This document shows, one piece after another, positions 13,401-25,400 of a stretch of DNA of 64,000 nucleotides. Position 1 is the first letter of the stretch. Each line of letters begins with the position of its first letter. The stretch is taken from positions 24,744,549 through 24,808,548 of the forward strand of contig JAQNBH010000013.1 in NCBI GenBank assembly GCA_028752905.1, written 5' to 3'. The DNA comes from Cladorhizidae sp. MBARI D1340-BT2. Lineage: Eukaryota; Porifera; Demospongiae; Poecilosclerida; Cladorhizidae. The position numbers were made by a program, and so were the translations under genes. The notes beneath the pieces are model-generated. The model made no database searches. It had not been told where the DNA came from and saw nothing but the letters and a program-made list of their open reading frames with translations.

Positions 13401-16400
13401 AACTTCGCTCTCTTCTCTGCCAGAGGTTCAGTCTGCTGCACAGCCTAGTGAGTGAAGGAGGGGGGGGGGGGAGGGGGTTAGGTACCACAGTATGTATGTG
13501 AAAAGATTAGAGGGGAGGTTTTGGGAATGTTGCCATGGTTACACTTTGCGTTTGACCTCATGTACACATCTACTTCATGTATGGTGGTACATATTTCTAT
13601 AGGGTGTAAACTTGCACAGTTTCTCTGGTTTGTGTGTATCCAAGAGAAACTCTGAAAATGAACAGCAGTTGGTGTGGTCTATTTGGAAGTTCAGCTTCAA
13701 TATTTCAGTGGACAACATGTTCTGGCCTTTTTTAGGGTCACAAGGGGCGTGGCTTAATGAACTAGCAAACACTGGCCTAGAAGAAGATTTGTTGATGGCA
13801 TTCTCTCCGTTGTGAAGAGAAGGATGGAAGATGAACCCGGCCACCATCTGAACAGCACCAGGCCCGCCATTGCATTCGCCATGGAGTCAGTGAGAGATGG
13901 CAGCTGCCTCGACTGCTTGCCGGAGAGGAGGAGGAAGAGGACGCCATGCTAGACTCCATGAGTGTTCATGTGCACCAGCATCAGCAGACAGAGACCTTCG
14001 CTAACCTACTGGTCACACCAACCAGCGTCTAGAAAGGAGATGGTCAGAAGACTCGCTGGCAGGAATCCCCCGCCATGTGAGGAGAAGTGGACGACAGGGG
14101 AAGGACCATCTCTGCTCAGTGTTCTCCAGCAATGGCTACCAGTAGCCTGCGTCCACTTGACTTCCCTGTGGCCAGCTAGAGGAGAGAGGAGAACAGACGT
14201 GGAAGAGAATAGAGAAGATCCCCCCCCCCCCCCCCCCCCCCACCCCTCTCCTCGTGGCAGGTCTTAGTGAAGATATTGTGTGTGTGTGCGTGTGTGAAAT
14301 CCAACATCTCATTGCCATATTCAGGAATGACTCGGAAGAGCACAGCCCTCAGGATCAGCGATAGGTTACTGTCTCTAGCAGGAACTTGTCTCGCATTCAC
14401 ATCCCATATTTCTTACGGCTGAGGGCTGGTGTGCATCGGAGGGAGGACAAGGAGGTGGAGTTTGGAGAGTGCTGTACAGAGAGACAGCACAGATACCGTG
14501 GAGCACCTTGTTGAAACCACTCTTGCCAGGTAATTGTTGAAGCCACTCTTGCCTGGTGCTTGTTGAAGCCACTCTTGCCTGGTACTTGTTGAAGCCACTC
14601 TTGCCTGGTACTTGTTGAAGCCACTCTTGTCTGGTACTTGTTGAAGCTACTCTTGCCTGGTACTTGTTGAAGCCACTCTTGCTTGGTACTTGTTGAAGCC
14701 ACTCTTGCCTGGTACTTGTTGAAGCCACTCTTGCCTGGTACTTGTTGAAGCCACTCTTGCCTGGTACTTGTTGAAGCCACTCTTGCCTGGTACTTGTTGA
14801 AGCCACTCTTGCCTGGTACTTGTTGAAGCCACTCTTGCCTGGTACTTGTTGAAGCCACTCTTGCCTGGTACTTGTTGAAGCCACTCTTGCCTGGTACTTG
14901 TTGAAGCCACTCTTGCCTGGTACTTGTTGAAGCCACTCTTGCCAGGTACTTGTTGAAGCCACTCTTGCTTGGTGCTTGTTGAAGCCACTCTTGCCTGGTA
15001 CTTGTTGAAGCCACTCTTGCCTGGTACTTGTTGAAGCCACTCTTGCCTGGTGCTTGTTGAAGCCACTCTTGCCTGGTACTTGTTGAAGCCACTCTTGCCT
15101 GGTACTTGTTGAAGCCACTCTTGCCTGGTACTTGTTGAAGCCACTCTTGCCTGGTACTTGTTGAAGCCACTCTTGCCTGGTACTTGTTGAAGCCACTCTT
15201 GCCTGGTACTTGTTGAAGCCACTCTTGCCTGGTACTTGTTGAAGCCACTCTTGCCTGGTACTTGTTGAAGCCACTCTTGTCTGGTACTTGTTGAAGCCAC
15301 TCTTGCCTGGTGCTTGTTGAAGCCACTCTTGCCTGGTACTTGTTGAAGCCACTCTTGCCTGGTACTTGTTGAAGCCACTCTTGCCAGGTACTTGTTGAAG
15401 CCACTCTTGCCTGGTACTTGTTGAAGCCACTCTTGCCTGGTACTTGTTGAAGCCACTCTTGCCAGGTACTTGTTGAAGCCACTCTTGCCTGGTACTTGTT
15501 GAAGCCACTCTTGCCAGGTACTTGTTGAAGCCACTCTTGCCTGGTACTTGTTGAAGCCACTCTTGCCAGGTACTTGTTGAAGCCACTCTTGCCTGGTACT
15601 TGTTGAAGCCACTCTTGCCTGGTACTTGTTGAAGCCACTCTTGCCTGGTACTTGTTGAAGCCACTCTTGCCTGGTACTTGTTGAAGCCACTCTTGCCAGG
15701 TACTTGTTGAAGCCACTCTTGTCTGGTACTTGTTGAAGCCACTCTTGCCTGGTACTTGTTGAAGCCACTCTTGCCTGGTACTTGTTGAAGCCACTCTTGC
15801 CTGGTACTTGTTGAAGCCACTCTTGCCAGGTACTTGTTGAAGCCACTCTTGCTTGGTACTTGTTGAAGCCACTCTTGCCTGGTACTTGTTGAAGCCACTC
15901 TTGCTTGGTACTTGTTGAAGCCACTCTTGCCTGGTACTTGTTGAAGCCACTCTTGCCTGGTACTTGTTGAAGCCACTCTTGCCTGGTACTTGTTGAAGCC
16001 ACTCTTGCCTGGTGCTTGTTGAAGCCACTCTTGTCTGGTACTTGTTGAAGCCACTCTTGCCAGGTACTTGTTGAAGCCACTCTTGCTTGGTACTTGTTGA
16101 AGCCACTCTTGCCTGGTACTTGTTGAAGCCACTCTTGTCTGGTACTTGTTGAAGCCACTCTTGCCTGGTGCTTGTTGAAGCCACTCTTGCTTGGTACTTG
16201 TTGAAGCCACTCTTGCCTGGTACTTGTTGAAGCCACTCTTGCCAGGTGCTTGTTGAAGCCACTCTTGCCTGGTGCTTGTTGAAGCCACTCTTGTCTGGTA
16301 CTTGTTGAAGCCACTCTTGCCAGGTACTTGTTGAAGCCACTCTTGCCTGCTGCTTGTTGAAGCCACTCTTGCCTGGTGCTTGTTGAAGCCACTCTTGCCA

Positions 16401-19400
16401 GGTACTTGTTGAAGCCACTCTTGCCTGGTACTTGTTGAAGCCACTCTTGCCTGGTACTTGTTGAAGCCACTCTTGCCTGGTACTTGTTGAAGCCACTCTT
16501 GCCTGGTACTTGTTGAAGCTGGTACTTGTTGAAGCCACTCTTGCCTGGTGCTTGTTGAAGCCACTCTTGCCTGGTACTTGTTGAAGCCACTCTTGCCAGG
16601 TACTTGTTGAAGCCACTCTTGCCAGGTACTTGTTGAAGCCACTCTTGCCAGGTACTTGTTTAAGCCACTCTTGCCAGGTACTTGTTGAAGCCACTCTTGC
16701 CAGGTACTTGTTGAAGCCACTCTTGCCTGGTGTACTTGTTGAAGCCACTCTTGCCAGGTACTTGTTGAAGCCACTCTTGCCTGGTACTTGTTGAAGCCAC
16801 TCTTGCTTGGTACTTGTTGAAGCCACTCTTGCCAGGTACTTGTTGAAGCCACTCTTGCCTGGTACTTGTTGAAGCCACTCTTGCCTGGTACTTGTTGAAG
16901 CCACTCTTGCCTGGTACTTGTTGAAGCCACTCTTGCCTGGTACTTGTTGAAGCCACTCTTGCCTGGTGCTTGTTGAAGCCACTCTTGCCTGGTACTTGTT
17001 GAAGCCACTTTTGCCTGGTACTTGTTGAAGCCACTTTTGCCTGGTACTTGTTGAAGCCACTCTTGCCTGGTGCTTGTTGAAGCCACTCTTGCCAGGTACT
17101 TGTTGAAGCCACTCTTGCCTGGTGCTTGTTGAAGCCACTCTTGCCTGGTGCTTGTTGAAGCCACTCTTGCCAGGTACTTGTTGAAGCCACTCTTGCTTGG
17201 TACTTGTTGAAGCCACTTTTGCCTGGTACTTGTTGAAGCCACTCTTGCCTGGTGCTTGTTGAAGCCACTCTTGCCTGGTGCTTGTTGAAGCCACTCTTGC
17301 CTGGTGCTTGTTGAAGCCACTCTTGTCTGGTACTTGTTGAAGCCACTCTTGCCTGGTACTTGTTGAAGCCACTCTTGTCTGGTACTTGTTGAAGCCACTC
17401 TTGTCTGGTACTTGTTGAAGCCACTCTTGCCTGGTACTTGTTGAAGCCACTCTTGCCTGGTACTTGTTGAAGCCACTCTTGCCTGGTACTTGTTGAAGCC
17501 ACTCTTGCCTGGTACTTGTTGAAGCCACTCTTGCCTGGTGTACTTGTTGAAGCCACTCTTGCCAGGTACTTGTTGAAGCCACTCTTGCCTGGTACTTGTT
17601 GAAGCCACTCTTGCCTGGTACTTGTTGAAGCCACTCTAACAACCCAATGGTAACAAGGTGTGGCATGAGCTGACATGGGTAGTGTGCAACGAGTAGAAAC
17701 AAGATAGAGGAGGTTGTACATGTACATAGTTCCTGTTCTTCTTTGCCGGATGGTGTACAGAGTTCCCATGTGTAACCAAGTCCTTGAAGGAGGTTGTAGC
17801 TGATCCTTTGCTAAGAAGCATCAAGTTAGAGAGTACAACAGCCCCTCCATAGCAGCACAGACTATCAGGCTTCTCCATGACAACCGGGCTTCTCCATGAC
17901 AACCAGGCTTCTCCATGACAACCAGGCTTCTCATGACAACCAGGCTTCTCCATGACAACCAGGCTTCTCCCTGACAACCAGGCTTCTCCATGACAACCAG
18001 ACTTCTCCTTATATTGGACCTCATTGATTCAAGCCTATTACTACAGAACTTGGCCCAGATAAGGACAGGCTTTGCAGCAAACTCTTGTCATAAGAACTAA
18101 AAGGAGATGCAGGGAGTCTGTTAGTGCAGCTGCAAGTGATTGCTTCTTCTCACAAGGATCAAATACTTGGCCTAACCTCCCTCTCTGTGTGTGTCTCCCA
18201 CTTGAGCTGTTATTTAGAGACATGGGAATCTGAAGCAGCTGCTTCTGCCCACCCACTTCCTGAGTATGTCTCCATGTGGAACAACTATTCACATATCCAG
18301 AAATTCCAATTATCCAAACAGGGTTGGGTCTCATGGGATTTGGATATGTGAGCAGACCAACAGCTCAAAGACTGTGAGCAAAAGAAAACAAACAAACTTA
18401 CAAACTATGAAACGGAGGGGTTTTTTCTTTTCTTAACAGACATGTGGTAAGATGACCCTTTACCACTCCAAATATCCAATATTGAATGTAGTGCTTTTTT
18501 TTAAATGATTGGTGCAACATTATTTAAATGGTAAAGGGTCACCAAGCACATTTGTAGCATTACAATGGGTAGAGTAATGATTCTAGACAGGCAAGCGGCC
18601 ATTTGTTGTTATCTTTGTAATATCTATATTCATAGAGAACCACAAGAGGTCTGCGGGACCCGGGGACGAGGATGTGATGGAAGGAAGCACAGAGGGCGTG
18701 GCAACTATTGCTGGTCCATCTAGGAAAAGAAAGGCTAGCGGCGTGGCAGGGGAAGAAGTAAGGTAAGGATCATTGCAAGAGAAAGCTCATGTGTTGTATA
18801 GGTGCCTCGTTCTACAGGAATTTTTTTTAGACATTGTAATAGACACGAGATATTAATTGAACGTACAAATTCTCCTAGCCACTGCCCCTAGCCACTGCCC
18901 TGGCCCTTACCCTAGCCACTGCCCTGGCCTAGCCGACTGTAGGACCCTCCACATGGGGGGGGGGGGGGGGGGGGGCAATCTTAGCAATAGTGACCACCTT
19001 CTGGGACACACAATATGCTTGGATGTATCCATGGAGGACCATAGAAACTACTATTGGCTAGGTGATGGAATTCCTTCGTAATAGGGCCTAAGGCACTCGA
19101 GCCTAAATGTTCAGCTTGGCACTCGAAGCAGACAAAGCCTAGAAACGTAGACACTCGGTAGTTTCCATGGAATGGGTGTGGTTTGAATTGGGCCGGTGTG
19201 GAGGGTAGTGGAGAGGGTGTCGTGCCTATGGAGGCTCCCACAAACAGCAGTCCCCTCATGGCTAGCAGGGTAAGTCCTGGATGTCTGGCAACTGGGCTGC
19301 ATAGATGATGGACAAAAGCATGGTATCTCCTCCATTCATTTAGCTTGCGAGTCATTTGGCAATGCAAGAGATTCCTCATGACAATGCAATGCTGTACAGT

Positions 19401-22400
19401 GAAAAATCTGGGACTTTCCCAGGAGATTCAGGAATGTTGGCACGAACATGTGTGCACCAATCATTACACAGGTTATACACGTGGTGGTGGGCATGTACCG
19501 TCCGAGTGGCTATGGTTACGTAGGGCACAGTCCTGTTACTTTTTGTTCCTCTCTCCTTTTCTTTTTTACGCCCTACGTGTGTACTTCTGCGTGCCCTTTG
19601 ATGTCACGCCCTTTTCTTGGACGTCCCAGGATTCGAGATGTTCTTAGTGATGATGAGTGATGACATCCTGCTAGGGCTAGTGGTATTTGGGCTAGGGATG
19701 TTTTAGGAGTAGGGGTATTCTAGGCTAGGGGTTATCTAGGGCTAGGGGGTATTCTAGGGCTAGGGGTATTCTAGGGCTAGGGGTTTTCTAGGGCTAGGGG
19801 TATTCTAGGGCTAGGGGTATTCTAGGGCTAGGGCTAGGGGTATTCTAGGGCTAGGGTATTCTAGGGCTAGGGATATTCTAGGGCTAGGGGTATTCTAGGG
19901 CTAGGGATATTCTAGGGCTAGGGATATTCTAGGGCTAGGGTATTCTAGGGCTAGGGATATTCTAGGGCTAGGGATATTCTAGGGCTAGGGGTATTCTAGG
20001 GCTAGGGATATTCTAGGGCTAGGGTATTCTAGGGCTAGGGGTTATCTAGAACTGGGGTATTCTAGGGCTAGGAGTTATTCTAGGGCTAGGGGTGTTCTAG
20101 GGCTAGAGGTATTCTAGGGCAAGGGTATTCTAGGGCTAGAGGTATTCTAGGGCTAGGGATGTTCTAAGGCTAGAGGTATTCTATGACTAGTGGTATTCTA
20201 GGGCTAGGGATTATCTAGGGCTAGGGGTGTTCTAGGGCTAAGGAACCATTACCTCCCAATCATGTGGGAGGGGCCTTGGATGATAAGCAATGGAGGAAAC
20301 TGCTTGTAGAGGAGACACTGCACACACCCACCTCACACCTGAGGATCAGCGCTTCATCGGGGACGTTGGGCTGGAGCTCCTGGTTCCCAGGTCTCGGCTC
20401 TGAGACTAAGCATGTGAAACCACACCCATCAATATATCTCCGCTGTGTTGCTGTGCACAGCAGCAATCATGTGACATGTCAAGTGCTCTCCACACATTTT
20501 TATCTGGTTTATTTAAGCACCTCCCCTTTGTGTGTCGTTGCCCTTTCAACCACGCCCCTAAGACCGAGCCGAGATGTTTGGTTCTCTGTCTTTATTATAG
20601 CGGGGGAAAAGGAAAAGGAAAAATATCTGTCTGTTCATTTTTGTTTCATTGGCTAAACTTTGCTATGGCAACAGTTGTTAATCATTTCCATTTCATAGAT
20701 CTTCTGTATCGCGTGCCACTCCCCCGGTTGCTATGGGCAAGCAGACATCGTCGGACGTGCTAGACATGCCAGTTGACCCCAATGAACCCACGTACTGTTT
20801 GTGTCACCAGGTTTCCTTTGGAGAGATGATTGGCTGCGACAATACTGATGTGAGTATACGGACACCCCTCCCCCCACCCACACACACACCCCACACACAC
20901 ACACACACACACACCACTAAAGTCCAGTCCAGTTCCCCCCTCCCCTCCCCTCCCCACTAAAAATTTTAGGATCACAAAGCTTAAAGAAGTTTTTGAAATA
21001 TATTTTAATCGGGGGGTGACGGAGTACACGCATGCCTATCAGTTAGCTTGAAGATATCTAAGATGTTACCAAAACTAGCTACCCCCAGTTGGGGGCCCTC
21101 CCTTCACTCTGTTAAAGGATAGAGCCTCGATGAGTTTGGATCTTACAAGCCATCAGGCCAAGCATTCTTTCTGTGGTGGTGCTCCTGTTGGCAACTGCAA
21201 CCCAGCATGGCTTAAACGAGCTTGTTTATTCTGGCACTCTGCAGTCCAGCTCCTAGTTAATGTGTTCTGTGTGAGCCATACTCAAACATTGTGGGCGGAG
21301 CTATGCCGTGTGGCAATGTACGTGTGCAAGTCAGAGTTTATACATGTAGCTGCCCATGATGAATGCACGCACGCACACACACACGCATGCCTGAGACACA
21401 CAAAAAAGTATTCCATAGCCCAGCTCTCAGTTTCTACAGCACACGCTTGACACTCCCTTATAAATGCTCATTTCATGCCCCCCATTTTCATGCCCCCCAT
21501 TTTCATGCCTACCATTTTCATGCCCCCATTTTCATGGCCACCATTTTCATGTCCCATTTTCATCCCATTCTCGTGCCCCCCATTTTCATGCCCCCACTTT
21601 CATGGCCACCATTTTCATGTCCCATTTTCATGCCCCCCATTTTCATGGCCCCCATTTTCATGCCCCCCATTTTCATGTCCCATTTTCATGGCCCCCATTT
21701 TCATGCCCCCCATTTTCATGCCCCCCCATTTTCATGCCCCCATTTTCATGCCCCCATTTTCATGCCCCCATTTTCATTCCCTCATTTTCATCTTGATTTT
21801 CCCTGAAGTGTCTCTTAGCAGTGCAGTTAAGGATGTACGATGTTGCAGTTGGTATGCAGAGGCTGTTTATTGCGGTGTGATGAACATATGTATACGTGCT
21901 TGCATAGACCTGAAGCAAAACAGTTTTTCATTAGTAGTGCTCTCTTCATTCTGATAAACAAACACAAACAGTATACAGTAGGATGTCAGTTATCCGGACT
22001 CCAGTTACTTCAGTTAACCAGAACAGGTGTACATGTACAGTACAGTGTACATGTACTTTGGTCCCAAGCAACAATCATCACATTAGGGTACTAATCAACA
22101 CATGTGCTGAGATGCAGCTGCTCATTTCTTGCTAGGTAAGCTATGGATGCTGGGAAGAAAAGAAAGAGAGTTGTTTTGAACATTGAAGATAAGCTAAAAA
22201 TATGTGACTACATTAAGAATGGGAGAAGCTTTTCTAGTGTAAATCAGTGATTACATGCACTGTAAACATGACTAATGCACATTATACATGTGTACATTCA
22301 CTCTTTTAACATTATCGTGTACACATTTGTGTACAACTAGTGACTTCAGTTATCCAGAAATTTCAGTTATCCGGACACCTTCCGGTCCCAACCTGTCCGG

Positions 22401-25400
22401 ATAACTGACATCCTACTGTATCATACATTATAATTATGTTCCATCCAATCTATGAATCTGCCCAATCTATGAATGCCCATCTTGCCTGCCAATCAATACA
22501 CTTCAAAACATGGTAGCATATTAACACCCTTTGCAACAGAGAAACAGAAAAAGTGATGATTGCAACTGAGAGTGTAATGATGTAGAAAAAAGTGATACAT
22601 GTACTGAGAAAAAGTTCCACATGGACTTGGCAGATAAAGAACTAAGTGACATGGCAAGTGTAGAGCCAAAATGAAGAATATTGCTCTGTCAAAAAAGATA
22701 TAATGCACAGTTTGTAATACCCAAGAACACTCGCACAACTGCTATAGTCCCCAAATGTAGAGAAACTTGCCTCACAAACAGCTCTTCTCCCTTCTTCTCT
22801 TTTCGTGGGAGTAGCGCGGGCTTTGTAAATTCCCATCGACTATCCCATATTGTGTGGTTGGGTTTGGATATTTGTCTTGTACACTCGCTCAGTATAACTG
22901 GTCTATAATAGTACTGGTCGATATGTTCCATCCAATCTATGAATCTGTTGCAAAGGGTGTTAATATGCTACCATGTTTTGCAGTGTATTGATTGGCAGGC
23001 CATGGATTGGCATTAGATTGTGCAGCACAATCTATAGATTGGGCAGATTCATAGATTGGATGGAACATATATACATGTACATGTGTATACATGTAGATAC
23101 ATGCATCTATACATACATACATGTGCATATATTTATAGCATGTATATAATATATATGTATATGCATAAAGGGTTGGGTTTTGACTATGCCAAAAGCATTT
23201 AAAACTTGTTTTTAACCCGTTTTTGCTGCTCTTCGCCCAGTAAAAGCTATTGACAACCTCTCCAGGATCTTGTGTGACCAAGGCCACCTACGTTGAGGAG
23301 GACGGACTGCTACAGGACGCCTAGGCAACTGCGTACGGACAATTTAAAGTGTATACACTAGGAGGGCACTTATCCGAACTTGTGCCAGGTCAACAACGCT
23401 ACAGAAACCACGCCCATGGCAGTGCTGGTCCCTCTTGCTTGCGGACATTCTGGCTACTTGCAGTGTACTTTTTTTTCTTTCTTTTTTCCTTCTTTTTTTG
23501 ACGGGGGCATCCCTTCACACATGTGCACAGCAAATATATACCATTTACCTGACGTAGGACCAGGTCCAGCAGCAGTTCTTGTTGCTCCGTGTCAATGGCG
23601 GAGAGCATGGCTAGACCTACTCAAAAGAAAGGAAGTCTTGTCCTTTGATATTGAGGTAAGCTCAAGATCTGTGCTGTTAGAACTTCGCTAGAGGTGGCAG
23701 GTGCAATGCAACATTGGAAGGTGAACTCTCCACGGTTTTATGCAGAGCAAGGCCAAGTTGAAGCCCTTCCACACCGAAGTCCAGTTCCCTGAACATGTAG
23801 TCCTTCGAACACCCTCCTGTCCCAACATGTTCAGATAAGTGACCTCCCCCTCCCTTTGTACTAAGGCTTAACAAGTGTACAATAGGAGACTGCAATCTTT
23901 AGCCACTCCAGGCAATCTTCTTTCATAATCATTCTTGACAAAACTATAATTGATTGGCTTGCCATCAAAGCAAGTGTCTGCAGGGGGTCAGCGTCGGTTA
24001 CCAAGCTGCTAGCTATTGTTGCCGACACAAAAGTCACATGCATAATCCTCAATAAAATGGCCGCCAGTGCCGTGCCGTTTCTGGTGATGGTGGCTTCTAG
24101 CAACGTCCATCAAATATACGGCGAAGAATAAACAACACGACATCTACTATTTAAAATTAGCGATTTTTATTTACCTGCGAGCAAACTTCATACCGACCTT
24201 GCTCATCACGTTGTCACTTAAAATACAATTTTCTGATCATGAAATTTCTGTCAAGTGATGTCTATATAGCACAAAGGATGATACAGCACAAAGGATGACA
24301 ATTATCCTATTAAACCACTGTCCATATTAAGTCAATGTCCTATTAAACCACTGTCAGCCAAATTTGCATGAATTTACACGATTTGATCTTGCAGAAATGA
24401 GTATTTTTTATGGTAAGGTTACATACACTAAGTGCATGTAATGGATTATCGCAGAATCCAGTGTAGCACACTCCAATACTGCAGCTCCTGTGGTCTCCTC
24501 AGTTTGCTGTAGTTGAAGACGAGCTTTGCTGCTTCTTCCTGCAATCCCAGCGTGTTTGAGGCATGGTTAGCACGAGACAGAAGCTTCTCTCTCTCTATTG
24601 TATTGTCCCCACCAATGGAGGGTAATCCAATGGAATTGCAGCTCAGCCAACTGCCTCTTCTTGAGTGAGTGTCTCTATGCGCTGGAGGGAATTCGAAAGT
24701 GACAACTTTAGCTCAGAGGTAAGGTTGTTGAGGGAAGTTTGCCTCAGCTTGGTGGCCTCACTTTTGACTAAAACCCGAGCTTCGCGCGGCCAAGCAGGTC
24801 TGACGTGTTTGTGTTTCTCCGTCCGTCCGTCAGGAGGATTACATGAAAACTTACCGATGGATTTCCGCGAAATTTTATGGACAGCTTAGGCGTGAGGCCG
24901 GGTCCAATCCGTTAAAGTTTGGTGGCTATCGACCCTCGTTGCTAGCAGCCACCGTCACCAGGCACGGCACGGCACTTGGCGACGTAGGCCATTTTATTTG
25001 TTCCCCTGTGCACACATGTTGAGTGTTGGCAACGACAGCTCACTAATTATTCGACATGGCTACCATGAGCTGCGTGCGTTAGGACTCACGTAACACAAGT
25101 GGTTTGATAGCGAGGCTGACCACTCCCCCCTCCTCTCCCCACCCCAGAGCCACTTTCTTTGTTGTCAAGTGAATACAATATAGCTTTGCTCGGAATAATT
25201 ATGAAAGAAAACTTGTTGGGTTGGCGATGGTTTGCAGCTGCCGATTGTTATTGTGTTTCGTGTTTCCTGTATGTAGGCTCTGTTGTGTGTGTGTGGGGGA
25301 GGAGGAGTCTCTGTCAGCTGTTTGACAGCATGAGGATGGAACACCCTATATCAAAGAAGTTGTGATCAAATCATCTAAACCCTCCCCCCCAAAAAAACAC

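Noticed and set aside
14375..17769. Giant repetitive proteins (up to 1,101 aa) on the minus strand
   Set aside because: All three frames are open because of the stop-free 26-bp unit; no start context, splice or domain evidence favours any one of them.
21464..21954. Phe/His/Pro-rich proteins
   Set aside because: Translations of the CATTTTCATGCCCC minisatellite.
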